This document shows positions 8,220 to 16,641 of a stretch of DNA of 64,000 bases, piece by piece; the stretch's first letter is position 1, and each line of letters begins with the position of its first letter. The notes below the pieces were generated by a model. That model was not told the origin of the DNA. It saw only the letters and a program-made list of their open reading frames with translations, and made no database searches. The position numbers and the translations under genes are program-made. This DNA comes from Blastococcus mobilis (GTDB taxonomy: Bacteria; Actinomycetota; Actinomycetes; Mycobacteriales; Geodermatophilaceae), in contig NZ_FZNO01000001.1 in assembly GCF_900188025.1 (NCBI RefSeq), positions 62,001-126,000 on the forward strand. Direction: 5' to 3'.

Positions 8220-9794
8220 ATGAACCGCGTCGCACGAGCGGCCGCAGCCGGATTGTCCGCCGTCGCGGCCGTCGCCGCCCGCGACCTGCTGCAGCGCGAG
8301 CACACCCTACTGCGCAACTACCCCGTGGTCGGGCGTGCCCGGTACCTGCTGGAAGCGATCGGACCCGAGCTGCGGCAGTACCTCGTGGCGGGCAACAACG
8401 AGGAACGGCCGTTCACCCGGGACCAGCGGCGGTGGGTCTACGCGTCGGCGAAGAAGGCCAACAACTACTTCGGCTTCGGCACCGACAACGATCTCGAGTA
8501 CACCGCCGGCTATCCCGTCATCAACCACCGCACCTTCGGCCGGGCGGTGCCGGCGGCCCATGTCCAGGCCGGTGAGGACGTCGTGCTGCCGTGCGCGAAG
8601 GTCCTCGGGGCGGCGCGCGGCCGTGCGGCGGCGTTCCGGCCGAACTCGCTGGTCAACATCTCGGCGATGAGCTTCGGGTCGCTGTCCGGCGCCGCGGTCG
8701 AGGCGCTGAATCGGGGCGCGGCCCTGGCCGGCTGCATGCACAACACGGGCGAGGGCGGCCTCTCGGTGCACCACCGCCACGGCGGTGAGCTGGTGTTCCA
8801 GATCGGCACGGCGTACTTCGGCTGCCGGGACGAGCACGGGCGGTTCGACCTGCAGCGGCTCAAGGACCTGGTCGCGGGCGCTCCGGTGCGGGCCCTGGAG
8901 ATCAAGCTGAGCCAGGGCGCCAAGCCGGGGCTGGGCGGGGTGCTGCCCGGTGCGAAGGTGTCCGAGGAGATCGCGGCGGCCCGGGGGGTGCCCGAGGGTG
9001 TGGATTGCGTGAGCCCGTCGCGGCACGCGGAGTTCTCCGACACCGACAGCCTGCTCGACTGGGTGGAACTGCTGGCGACCGAGACCGGGCTGCCGGTCGG
9101 CATCAAGTCCGCGGTCGGCGACATGACGTTCTGGGACGAGCTGACCGACCTCATGTCCCGCGACGGGCGCGGCGTGGACTTCGTGACCGTCGACGGCGGC
9201 GAGGGCGGCACGGGCGCGGCACCGCTGATCTTCACCGACTCGGTGTCGCTACCCTTCCAGCTGGGCTTCGCCCGGGTCTACGCGACCTTCGCCCGCAGGG
9301 GATTGGCTGAGCAGGTCGTGTTCATGGGCGGGGGCAAACTGGGCCTGCCCGACAACGCGGTCGTCGCGTTCGCGCTGGGCTGCGACATGGTGAACGTCGC
9401 CCGGGAGGCGATGCTCGCGATCGGCTGCATCCAGGCGCAGAAGTGCCACACCGACACCTGCCCCACCGGCGTCGCCACGCAGAACGCCTGGCTCAGCCAC
9501 GGTCTGGACCCGGCGCTGAAGTCGGTGCGGGCGGCCAACTACGTGCGTATTCTGCGCCGCGACCTGCTGAAGGTCGCCGAGGCGTGCGGCGTCGAGCACC
9601 CGGGCCTGATCGACTCCAGCTCGGTGGAGGTGCTGACCGGGCGGAGCGCGTCCACGCCGCTGCACGAGGTCTACGGCTACGAGCCGGGATGGGGGGTGCC
9701 CTCGCCCGCGGACCGTGCGGAGATCGCCCGCATCATGACCGGGGAGTCGCCGCAGGGCGGCTCTGCCCCGCCGTCCCCGGACGCCGTCGGTTAG
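8220..9794 (+). CDS. FMN-binding glutamate synthase family protein (GltB central/FMN domain only)
   Basis: This 524-residue protein matches the FMN-binding synthase domain of glutamate synthase without the amidotransferase or NADPH domains. Visible marks are the FMN-barrel segment FVTVDGGEGGTGAAPL and the C-x5-C-x4-C pattern in CIQAQKCHTDTCPTGVATQ, which in GltS holds a [3Fe-4S] cluster. The N-terminus (about residues 5-22) is Ala-rich and mildly hydrophobic, possibly a membrane anchor. ATG 8220 sits 11 bases after a GGGGA; GTG 8211 is an alternative. Stand-alone members of this family have no settled function. The gene is not in an obvious operon. Confidence 0.88.
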   Translation: MNRVARAAAAGLSAVAAVAARDLLQREHTLLRNYPVVGRARYLLEAIGPELRQYLVAGNNEERPFTRDQRRWVYASAKKANNYFGFGTDNDLEYTAGYPVINHRTFGRAVPAAHVQAGEDVVLPCAKVLGAARGRAAAFRPNSLVNISAMSFGSLSGAAVEALNRGAALAGCMHNTGEGGLSVHHRHGGELVFQIGTAYFGCRDEHGRFDLQRLKDLVAGAPVRALEIKLSQGAKPGLGGVLPGAKVSEEIAAARGVPEGVDCVSPSRHAEFSDTDSLLDWVELLATETGLPVGIKSAVGDMTFWDELTDLMSRDGRGVDFVTVDGGEGGTGAAPLIFTDSVSLPFQLGFARVYATFARRGLAEQVVFMGGGKLGLPDNAVVAFALGCDMVNVAREAMLAIGCIQAQKCHTDTCPTGVATQNAWLSHGLDPALKSVRAANYVRILRRDLLKVAEACGVEHPGLIDSSSVEVLTGRSASTPLHEVYGYEPGWGVPSPADRAEIARIMTGESPQGGSAPPSPDAVG

Positions 9795-9796
9795 AC

Positions 9797-9882
9797 GAAG
9801 GACCCCGTCTCCCCCACCGCTCGCCAGCTCGCGGCGGTGCCCTGGACGGGGCCGATGCGGTGGGGGCAGGGGGTCCTTGCTC
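9797..9882. repeat. Dispersed intergenic hairpin repeat, copy A
   Basis: This 86-base element lies between two convergent genes. Its ends are long near-perfect inverted arms (AAGGACCCC...CCCCCACCGC against GCGGTGGGGG...GGGGTCCTT) around a core with CTCGC-CAGCT-CGCGGCGG. Related sequence occurs at 31537-31620 and 50238-50303. Here it probably also serves as a bidirectional terminator. Confidence 0.65.
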
Positions 9883-10504
9883 AACGGCCGCGGAGCAGGT
9901 CCTCGAAGGAGGTCGTCGGGTCGGCGAACGGGTCCACCGGGCGGACCGCGGCCAGCCGGCCGGTGACCAGGTCGGCCAGCTCCCCGGCGGCCCGGTCGAT
10001 CCGTCCGGCGAGCGCGCGATCCACGCCGCCGCCACCGGCCCAGTCCTCGGAGGCGGCGAAGACGGCGGTGGGCACGGTCACCGCCCGCAGGTAGGAGAAC
10101 AGCGGGCGGACGGCGTGCTCGAGAGCCAGCGAGTGCCGGGCCGTCCCCGCCGTGGCCCCGAGCAGCACCGGCTTCCCGACCAGGGCCTCCTTGTCCAGCA
10201 CGTCGAAGAACGTCTTGAACAGGCCGCTGTAGGACGCCGAGAAGATCGGCGTCACCGCGATCAGGCCGTCGGTGCCGGTGACCGTGTCCACCGCCGTCCG
10301 CAGCTCCTGGTTGGCGAACCCGGTGACCAGGTTGTCGGCCAGGTCGCGGGCGTGCGACCGCAGCTCCACGACCTCGACCGTGGTGTCCTCACCGCGCGCC
10401 TCGAGGGCCTCGACGGTGGCGGCCGTGAGCCGGTCGGCGAGCAGCCGGGTGGACGACGGGACGCTCAGGCCGGCGCTGACGACGGCCAGGGTGCGGGTGG
10501 TCAT
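9881..10504 (-). CDS. NADPH-dependent FMN reductase (CE1759-like)
   Basis: This 207-residue flavodoxin-fold reductase has an N-terminal LAVVSAGLSVPSSTRLLADR segment and the flavin-binding region with TPIFSASYSGLFKTFFDVLD (about residues 88-107). The family reduces FMN with NAD(P)H and hands the reduced flavin to a partner monooxygenase. Its start codon overlaps the stop of the upstream LLM monooxygenase gene by four bases (ATGA), so the two form a translationally coupled two-component system. It ends within the hairpin repeat at 9797-9882. The assignment is strong because of both the sequence and the partner. Confidence 0.9.
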   Translation of the reverse strand: MTTRTLAVVSAGLSVPSSTRLLADRLTAATVEALEARGEDTTVEVVELRSHARDLADNLVTGFANQELRTAVDTVTGTDGLIAVTPIFSASYSGLFKTFFDVLDKEALVGKPVLLGATAGTARHSLALEHAVRPLFSYLRAVTVPTAVFAASEDWAGGGGVDRALAGRIDRAAGELADLVTGRLAAVRPVDPFADPTTSFEDLLRGR

Positions 10505-11631
10505 CGCGCCTGCCCCGTCACGCTGTCGGCGGGGGCGAACACGGTGGAGTCCTTGGCGCCGCCGGCCGCGGCCACCAGGGACTCGTGGGTCGGCGCGTCC
10601 GGCACGTGCGCCGGCTTCAGCGCGGCGAACTCGCGGCGCAGCACCGGCACGACCTCCTCGCCGAGCAGGTCGAGCTGCTCGAGCACGGTCTTCAGCGGCA
10701 GGCCGGCGTGGTCGATGAGGAACAGCTGCCGCTGGTAGTCACCGACGTAGTCGCGGAAGCCCAGGGTGCGCTCGATGACCTGCTCGGGGCTGCCCACGGT
10801 CAGCGGGGTCTGGGCGGTGAACTCCTCCAGGGAGGGACCGTGCCCGTAGACCGGGGCGTTGTCGAAGTAGGGGCGGAACTCCCGGACGGCGTCCTGGCTG
10901 TTCTTGCGCATGAACACCTGCCCGCCGAGGCCGACGATCGCCTGGTCCGCGGTCCCGTGGCCGTAGTGCTCGAAGCGCCGGCGGTAGAACTCGACCATCT
11001 GCTGGGTGTGCTCCGGCGGCCAGAAGATGTGGTTGTGGAAGAACCCGTCGCCGTAGTAGGCGGCCTGCTCGGCGACCTGCGGGCTGCGGATCGACCCGTG
11101 CCAGACGAACGGCGGGACGCCGTCCAGCGGCCGGGGAGTGGAGGTGAAGCCCTGCAACGGGGTGCGGAACTTGCCCTCCCAGTTGACGACGTCCTCCCGC
11201 CAGAGCTGCCGCAGCAGCGCGTAGTTCTCCACCGCGAGCTCGATGCCGTCGCGGATGTCCTTGCCGAACCAGGGGTAGACCGGTCCGGTGTTCCCGCGAC
11301 CCATCATCAGGTCGACCCGGCCGTCGGCCAGGTGCTGGAGCATCGCGTAGTCCTCGGCGATCTTCACCGGGTCGTTGGTGGTGATCAGCGTCGTGGACGT
11401 CGACAGCTGCAGCGTCGACGTCTGCGCGGCGATCCAGGCGAGTGTGGTCGTGGGGGAGGAGGAGAAGAACGGCGGGTTGTGGTGCTCGCCGAGGGCGAAG
11501 ACGTCGAGCCCGACCTCCTCGGCCTTCCGGGCGATGGTCAGGACCGCCTTGATGCGCTCCGCCTCGCTCGGCGTGCGGCCGGTGGTCGGGTCGGGCGTGA
11601 TGTCACTGACCGTGAAAATGCCGAACTGCAT
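10501..11631 (-). CDS. LLM class flavin-dependent monooxygenase (CE1758-like)
   Basis: This 376-residue luciferase-like TIM-barrel protein begins MQFGIFTVSDITPDPTTGR and has the LLM features EHHNPPFFSSSPTTTLAW, VDLMMGRGNTGPVYPW and VWHGSIRSPQVAEQAA. Such enzymes use reduced FMN supplied by a reductase, here the overlapping downstream gene, to oxidise an organic substrate. The ATG at 11631 has GGAGA eight bases upstream; the frame extends further but without a ribosome site. The promoter region carries a perfect TAGTTG-N6-CAACTA palindrome 16 bases before the start. The substrate is unknown. Confidence 0.9.
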   Translation of the reverse strand: MQFGIFTVSDITPDPTTGRTPSEAERIKAVLTIARKAEEVGLDVFALGEHHNPPFFSSSPTTTLAWIAAQTSTLQLSTSTTLITTNDPVKIAEDYAMLQHLADGRVDLMMGRGNTGPVYPWFGKDIRDGIELAVENYALLRQLWREDVVNWEGKFRTPLQGFTSTPRPLDGVPPFVWHGSIRSPQVAEQAAYYGDGFFHNHIFWPPEHTQQMVEFYRRRFEHYGHGTADQAIVGLGGQVFMRKNSQDAVREFRPYFDNAPVYGHGPSLEEFTAQTPLTVGSPEQVIERTLGFRDYVGDYQRQLFLIDHAGLPLKTVLEQLDLLGEEVVPVLRREFAALKPAHVPDAPTHESLVAAAGGAKDSTVFAPADSVTGQAR

Positions 11632-11646
11632 GTCCGTCTCCGTCGC

Positions 11647-11664
11647 TAGTTGAAAGCACAACTA
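11647..11664. promoter_or_regulatory. Candidate MarR-type operator TAGTTG-N6-CAACTA
   Basis: This perfect 6-bp inverted repeat with a 6-base spacer lies immediately upstream of the LLM gene's ribosome site. The size and AT-rich half-sites resemble MarR-family operators. No MarR gene is adjacent, so the regulator would be encoded elsewhere. Confidence 0.4.
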
Positions 11665-11897
11665 CTGCCCCGCACAACACGGAGGACTCCGCGGCTATGC
11701 CCGCGCTCCGCGGAACCCACCCCTGTGGGCGGTATGACGTCGCATCCGCCGCAGACGACGGAACGTAGCCGCCCTGGCACAGGCTGGCGGAGCTACGCCG
11801 GGGCCAGTTCACGGTCCGGTCACGGTGCGGCACGGTTCGTCCCCTCGTCTGGCACTGTCCGCCTGGGTGAGCTGCGCCGGCACAGAGGAGAACGACG

Positions 11898-12818
11898 ATG
11901 GGTTCGCGTGCAAGGTCCGGTCAGGCCACCGGCAAGGGAGAGGCCGCGGGTGCCCGGACCGATGCGCCGCCGGCGGTGCCGAACAGGCGCGGTGACCTGG
12001 ACGAGTTGATGGACCATCGACCCGTTTTCCGGATCCGCCTCCAGGGTTACGACCGACTCGAGGTCGACAACTACACCGCCTGGGCGGAGAGCGAGCTGAT
12101 CGCCGTCCGGCGGGAGGCCGACCACCTGTTGAGCAGGTTCGCCCAGTGCTCGGCGGAGCTGGAGATCTCGCGCCGAGTGATCGCGGAGGCGCCTCGCGGG
12201 CGGGAGACGTTCCCGGTCTCCGAGCGCGTCCAGGCGATGCTGCGCCTGGCCTCCGACGAGGCCGCTGCGATCACCGAGGCGGGCACGCAGGAGGCCGAGC
12301 GACTGAAGGCCGAGGCGCTGACCGAGGCCGACGCCCGACTGCGCAAGGCGCACCAGATCAAGGAGATGGCGGTCCGGGCGGCCGACGAGCTCCTGGAGCA
12401 GGCTCGCCGGGACCGGGCGGATGCTGCGGCTGCGGTCGGCCGGGCCCGCGCCGAGGCTGCCGGGATCGTGCGCGAGGCCGTCGCCGAACGGGACCGCCTG
12501 GCCGCGCGGGCGGCGCAGGAGCGGGAGCGGGCCGCAGCGGCCGCGGCTGCCCAGCTGGCAGCCGTCCAGGCAGACGTCGTCGAGCTGCGCCGGCAGGAGG
12601 ACCGGGCCCGGCAGTTGCTGCGCGCACTGACCGACCGGATCGGGGACGCGCTGGCGGCGATGGCGGACGACCCGCACGAGCCGAATGTCGCGGTCGAGGG
12701 CAGGGTCCTCGGCGACCCGGAGGAGTCCGACGTGGCGCCGGCGGGCATCAGGCGGGACGACCGGGACGAGCCGAACGTGGTGGCGATGGCGGGCCGCCCG
12801 GCCCCCTCCGCCCACTGA
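11898..12818 (+). CDS. DivIVA-domain coiled-coil protein
   Basis: This 306-residue protein has residues about 44-70 (FRIRLQGYDRLEVDNYTAWA) resembling the DivIVA N-terminal membrane-binding and dimerisation segment. It is followed by a long Ala/Glu/Arg coiled coil (about 85-250) and a disordered acidic tail. A GAGGAG site seven bases before the ATG fixes the start. Actinobacterial DivIVA/Wag31 relatives organise polar growth or chromosome and cell-wall machinery. This one lacks the canonical N-terminal position of the domain, so it is more likely a divergent scaffold than Wag31 itself. The universal stress gene follows 85 bases downstream. Confidence 0.7.
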   Translation: MGSRARSGQATGKGEAAGARTDAPPAVPNRRGDLDELMDHRPVFRIRLQGYDRLEVDNYTAWAESELIAVRREADHLLSRFAQCSAELEISRRVIAEAPRGRETFPVSERVQAMLRLASDEAAAITEAGTQEAERLKAEALTEADARLRKAHQIKEMAVRAADELLEQARRDRADAAAAVGRARAEAAGIVREAVAERDRLAARAAQERERAAAAAAAQLAAVQADVVELRRQEDRARQLLRALTDRIGDALAAMADDPHEPNVAVEGRVLGDPEESDVAPAGIRRDDRDEPNVVAMAGRPAPSAH

Positions 12819-12903
12819 CGCCCGCGTCCGCCCTCCGCTCGCTCTCCTGGTGAGAGGCTGGCCGCCAGACATCGAGGCCCTGGGACGGACGAGGGAGGCA
12901 GTG

Positions 12904-13413
12904 ATGAACGACGTCTGTGAGGTCGTGCGCGTGGAGGGCGGGATCGTCGTCGGGCACGACGGTTCGAGGTCCGCACAGGAGGCGCTGTCGTGGGCCGGCC
13001 GCCTGGCCTGCCGGGCCGATATCGAGCTCCACGTGGTCCGGGCCTGGGCGATGATGACCGCGCCGCAGCCCAGCAGCTGGACGCCCGGGTACGTGCCGCC
13101 GCTGCGGGACTGGGAGAAGGCCGTGCACGACGAGCTCACCGCCCACGTCAAGGCCGCGGGCCTCGACCCGTCGGTGCGGGTCACCTGCCACGTCGTGCAC
13201 AAGGCACCGGCCCAGGGACTGATGGCCGCCGCCCAGGGGGCGAACCTGCTGGTCATGGGTGCGCGGGGTCGCGGCGGTTTCCGCGGCCTGCTCCTGGGAT
13301 CGGTCAGCGACCAGCTCGTGCACCACGCACCCTGCCCGGTCACCGTTGTCCGTACCGGAGCGACCGGACGGGAGATCGAGGCGCCGGCCGGAAGGGCGGT
13401 CGCGACCGAGTGA
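12904..13413 (+). CDS. Universal stress protein (UspA family, ATP-binding type)
   Basis: This 169-residue single Usp domain has the ATP-binding pattern G-x2-G-x9-G-S complete in GARGRGGFRGLLLGS (about residues 119-133). An N-terminal IVVGHDGSRSAQEAL strand-loop carries the Asp that contacts adenine. ATP-binding Usp proteins accumulate under hypoxia, starvation or oxidative stress in actinobacteria. The ATG at 12904 follows GGGAGG at optimal distance. The gene stands between the DivIVA-like gene and the convergent ethR. Confidence 0.9.
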   Translation: MNDVCEVVRVEGGIVVGHDGSRSAQEALSWAGRLACRADIELHVVRAWAMMTAPQPSSWTPGYVPPLRDWEKAVHDELTAHVKAAGLDPSVRVTCHVVHKAPAQGLMAAAQGANLLVMGARGRGGFRGLLLGSVSDQLVHHAPCPVTVVRTGATGREIEAPAGRAVATE

Positions 13414-13486
13414 CCCGGGTGTCCGGCGGGACGCTGCGGCTCGGCAGCGTGGTCGGCGACTGCGTGGCGACGCTGTTCGGTCCAGG

Positions 13487-14128
13487 TCAGTCGGTCGGGG
13501 AGGCGCCGTAGATGGCGCGCAGCCATACCTCCAGCAGCACGTCGACCACGTCGGTCTCGGCGAGCGCGGGACCGTCGCCGCTGAAGGTCGCGTAGAGCAC
13601 CCGCTCGTTGGTGGAGGCCAGGACGACGGCCAGGTCACGGGCGGGCGGGCCGTCCGGCGCCGCCCCCCGGGTGCGTTCCGCCTCGATGGCGGTCGTGCAC
13701 CGCTGGACCCAGGACTCGACCACGTCGGCCCACAGGCGCCGGATCTCGGCGTTGGACGAGCGTGCCTCCGCCCAGGCCAGAGTGAGCGCGCGGTGCGCCC
13801 GAAAGGTCTCGTAGTAGGCGGTGATGACCCGTCCCCAGCCCTCGCGGGGACCGCTCACCGGGTGATCGAACGCCTCCCGCGAGACGGCGTCGGCCTCGGC
13901 GACGACCCGGTCGAGCAGGGACAGCAGGACGGCGTCCTTGGAGGCGAAGTAGAAGTAGAACGTGGGCCGGGAGATGCCGGCGCCGCGGGCGAGGTCGTCG
14001 ACCGAGATCGCGCTCAGCGGCTTCTCCCCGAGCAGCCGCTCGGCGGTGGCCAGGATCGCCAGCTCGCGGTCGTCGCCCGAGGGACGGGCGGCACGGCGTC
14101 CCCGGGGCGAGGTCTCGCGGACCGTCAC
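13487..14128 (-). CDS. ethR: EthR-like TetR repressor
   Basis: This 213-residue protein closely resembles mycobacterial EthR over its N-terminal half: RPSGDDRELAILATAERLL, then the helix-turn-helix SVDDLARGAGISRPTFYFYF, which match EthR nearly residue for residue as I recall it. EthR represses the divergent monooxygenase gene ethA and is released by lipophilic ligands. Here it is likewise divergent from an ethA homologue, separated by 143 bases containing repeated TCGACA/TCGATA words. The GTG start at 14128 gives a length close to EthR (216 residues). The identification is strong. Confidence 0.92.
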   Translation of the reverse strand: MTVRETSPRGRRAARPSGDDRELAILATAERLLGEKPLSAISVDDLARGAGISRPTFYFYFASKDAVLLSLLDRVVAEADAVSREAFDHPVSGPREGWGRVITAYYETFRAHRALTLAWAEARSSNAEIRRLWADVVESWVQRCTTAIEAERTRGAAPDGPPARDLAVVLASTNERVLYATFSGDGPALAETDVVDVLLEVWLRAIYGASPTD

Positions 14129-14158
14129 GGCCGCAGACTACCTGGGGGAAGGCGTTTC

Positions 14159-14195
14159 TCGACACTCCGTCGGCTCGTTCGACAGGGCGTCGATA
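14159..14195. promoter_or_regulatory. Candidate EthR operator region
   Basis: TCGACA occurs at 14159-14164 and 14179-14184, exactly 20 bases apart (two helical turns), with TCGATA at 14190-14195. The sites lie between divergent ethR and ethA. EthR is known to bind as several dimers to one extended site, so a repeated array fits. The boundaries are approximate. Confidence 0.45.
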
Positions 14196-14271
14196 ACGTC
14201 GGTGCGGCACGGTTTCGCGGCACCGACGACCCTCCCGCCGGTTCCACCGGCCCAGCCCATGGAGCACGCAC

Positions 14272-15759
14272 ATGGCACCGGAGCACGTGGACGTCGTCAT
14301 CGTCGGGGCCGGACTGTCCGGCATCGGCGCTGCCTGCCACCTGCAGCAGGAGTGTCCGGGCAAGAGCTACGCGATCCTCGAGTCCCGCGGCGCCGTCGGG
14401 GGGACCTGGGACCTGTTCCGCTATCCGGGTGTCCGGTCGGACTCCGACATGTTCACCCTCGGTTATGCCTTCCGGCCGTGGAAGGAGTCGACGTCCATCG
14501 CCGACGGCGCCGCCATCCGGCACTACATCCAGGACACCGCGCGCGAGCACGGCGTGCAGGGCAACATCCGCTTCCACCATCAGGTGCTCTCCGCCGCGTG
14601 GTCGTCCCAGGACGCCCGCTGGACGGTGACCGCCCGCCGCACGGACACCGGGGAGACGGTGCGGCTGACCTGTTCGTGGCTGTCCGTGTGTTCGGGCTAC
14701 TACCGCTACGACGAGGGCTTCCGGCCGCGGTTCGAGGGCGAGGCGGAGTTCAGCGGCGAGGTGATCCACCCGCAGCACTGGCCCGAGGGCTTCGACGCGG
14801 CCGGCAAGAGGATCGTCGTCATCGGCAGCGGCGCCACCGCGGTGACGCTGGTGCCCAGCCTGGCCGGCGAGGCCGAGCACGTGACGATGCTCCAGCGCAC
14901 CCCCAGCTACATCCTGTCGCTGCCGGGCCGCGATCCGTTGGCCCAGCTCCTGCGCAACAGACTCCCGGCGAAGCTCGCGTATCCGATCGTGCGCTGGAAG
15001 AACGTCCTGCTCTCCACCGCGCTCTACCAGTTCAGCCGGCGCCGCCCGGCCGCGGCCCGGGAACTGATCCGCCGACTGACCGAGAAGCAACTGCCTGCCG
15101 GATTCGACGTCGACACGCACTTCCATCCGCCGTACGACCCGTGGGACCAGCGGCTGTGCCTGGTGCCCGACGGGGACCTGTTCGGTGCCCTGCGCCGGGG
15201 TGAGGCCTCCATCGCCACCGGCCGGATCGCCCGGTTCACCCCGACGGGCATCGCGCTGGAGTCGGGGGAGCACCTGGACGCGGACGTGATCGTCACCGCG
15301 ACCGGCCTGAACCTGCTGCCGATGGGTGGGATGTCCCTGAGCGTCGACGGCGACCCCGTCGACGTGTCACAGGCGGTGTCCTACAAGGGGATGATGCTGT
15401 CCGGCGTCCCCAACTTCACGATGACGATCGGCTACACCAACGCGTCCTGGACGCTGAAGGCCGACCTCGTCAGCGGCTACGTCTGCCGGTTGATCAACCA
15501 CCTCGACGCCGAGGGATATGCGTCGGCAACACCCGTGGCCCCACCCGAGGGTGCCGACCAGCCGTTCCTGGACCTCGCCTCCGGCTACGTCCAGCGCAGC
15601 CTGGCTGACCTGCCCAAGCAGGGGCGGCGCACGCCGTGGCGGCTGCACCAGAACTACATCCGCGACGTCGCGCTCATGCGGCGCGGCTCGCTGGAGGACG
15701 AGGGCATGACGTTCCAGCGGCGCGTGCCCGCCACCACGACGGAGAAGGCGGTCGCCTGA
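14272..15759 (+). CDS. ethA: EthA-like FAD-containing Baeyer-Villiger monooxygenase
   Basis: This 495-residue protein has an N-terminal FAD Rossmann motif (VVIVGAGLSGIGAA), the Baeyer-Villiger fingerprint F-x-G-x3-H-x3-W as FSGEVIHPQHWP near residue 160, and a second, NADPH-binding Rossmann motif (VVIGSGATAVTLVP). Long stretches match EthA of mycobacteria, including GGTWDLFRYPG and WDQRLCLVP. The enzyme inserts oxygen next to ketones and S-oxidises thioamides; in Mycobacterium it activates ethionamide. The stop codon overlaps the start of the next SDR gene (TGATG), indicating an operon. Control by the divergent ethR is likely. Confidence 0.93.
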   Translation: MAPEHVDVVIVGAGLSGIGAACHLQQECPGKSYAILESRGAVGGTWDLFRYPGVRSDSDMFTLGYAFRPWKESTSIADGAAIRHYIQDTAREHGVQGNIRFHHQVLSAAWSSQDARWTVTARRTDTGETVRLTCSWLSVCSGYYRYDEGFRPRFEGEAEFSGEVIHPQHWPEGFDAAGKRIVVIGSGATAVTLVPSLAGEAEHVTMLQRTPSYILSLPGRDPLAQLLRNRLPAKLAYPIVRWKNVLLSTALYQFSRRRPAAARELIRRLTEKQLPAGFDVDTHFHPPYDPWDQRLCLVPDGDLFGALRRGEASIATGRIARFTPTGIALESGEHLDADVIVTATGLNLLPMGGMSLSVDGDPVDVSQAVSYKGMMLSGVPNFTMTIGYTNASWTLKADLVSGYVCRLINHLDAEGYASATPVAPPEGADQPFLDLASGYVQRSLADLPKQGRRTPWRLHQNYIRDVALMRRGSLEDEGMTFQRRVPATTTEKAVA

Positions 15760-16601
15760 TGGACCCGTACCAGTTCGCCGGCGGCACCGCCGTCGTCACC
15801 GGAGCAGCCAGCGGCATCGGGGAGGCGCTCGCGGTCCAGCTCGCCGCGCGCGGCAGCCACCTCGTCCTGGTCGACCGCGACAAGATCCGGCTGGGGGACG
15901 TCGCCGACCGGCTGCGGACCGCCCACCCCGGGCTGACGCTCGCCACGCACGTCGCCGACCTGTCCGACGACGAGCAGACCGCGGCCCTCGCCGCGACGCT
16001 GGCCGCCGAGCACCCGGAGACGACGTTGCTGGTCAACAACGCCGGGGTCGCGCTGGGCGGGCGCTTCGACCAGGTGACCCTCGAGGAGTTCGACTGGGTC
16101 ATGGCGGTCAACTTCCGGGCCGTGGTCCGGCTGACCCATGCGCTGCTGCCGGTGCTGAAGGCCCACCCCGGAGCGCACCTGGTCAACGTGTCGAGCGTCT
16201 TCGGCATCTTCGCGCCGGCCGGGCAGGCGGCCTACTCGGCCAGCAAGTTCGCCGTCCGCGGGTTCTCCGAGGCGCTGCGGCACGAGCTGGCGGAGAACGC
16301 GGTCGGGGTGACCGTGGTGCACCCCGGCGGGATCAGGACCCGGATCGCCGAGAGCGCGCGCGTCGGGTCCGGGGTCTCGGCGGAGGAGTACGAGCAGGGC
16401 CGTGAGCAGTTCGCCACGCTGTTGACGATCCCGCCGGAGAAGGCGGCGGCGACGATCGTGGATGCGATCGAGCAGCGCCGGCCCCGGCTGCTCATCGGAT
16501 GGAGCGCCAAGGTCCCCGACGTCCTCGTGCGGCTCATGCCCGGCACCTACTGGCGGCTCATCGCCCGCCGGGCGGCCCCGGCGAAGCCGCCCGCCTCCTG
16601 A
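15759..16601 (+). CDS. Short-chain dehydrogenase/reductase
   Basis: This 280-residue classical SDR has the TGAASGIG cofactor motif (residues 14-21), NNAG (about 92-95), catalytic Ser in VNVSSVFG and the YSASK active site (about 163-167), all intact. The last 30 residues are hydrophobic and basic, a possible membrane tether. The ATG shares one base with the ethA stop, so it is translated with the monooxygenase. An alcohol dehydrogenase making the ketone substrate for the monooxygenase, or processing its product, would fit but is unproven. Confidence 0.9.
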   Translation: MDPYQFAGGTAVVTGAASGIGEALAVQLAARGSHLVLVDRDKIRLGDVADRLRTAHPGLTLATHVADLSDDEQTAALAATLAAEHPETTLLVNNAGVALGGRFDQVTLEEFDWVMAVNFRAVVRLTHALLPVLKAHPGAHLVNVSSVFGIFAPAGQAAYSASKFAVRGFSEALRHELAENAVGVTVVHPGGIRTRIAESARVGSGVSAEEYEQGREQFATLLTIPPEKAAATIVDAIEQRRPRLLIGWSAKVPDVLVRLMPGTYWRLIARRAAPAKPPAS

Positions 16602-16641
16602 CCGGCCGGAAATCGGTTGTGCCGGTCGGTACAACCAGGGG

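Noticed and set aside
6033-8303. Minus-strand frame of 756 codons containing the TetR gene
   Set aside because: Only the last 219 codons make a TetR protein; the rest is antisense to the MFS gene. The start was set at 6692.
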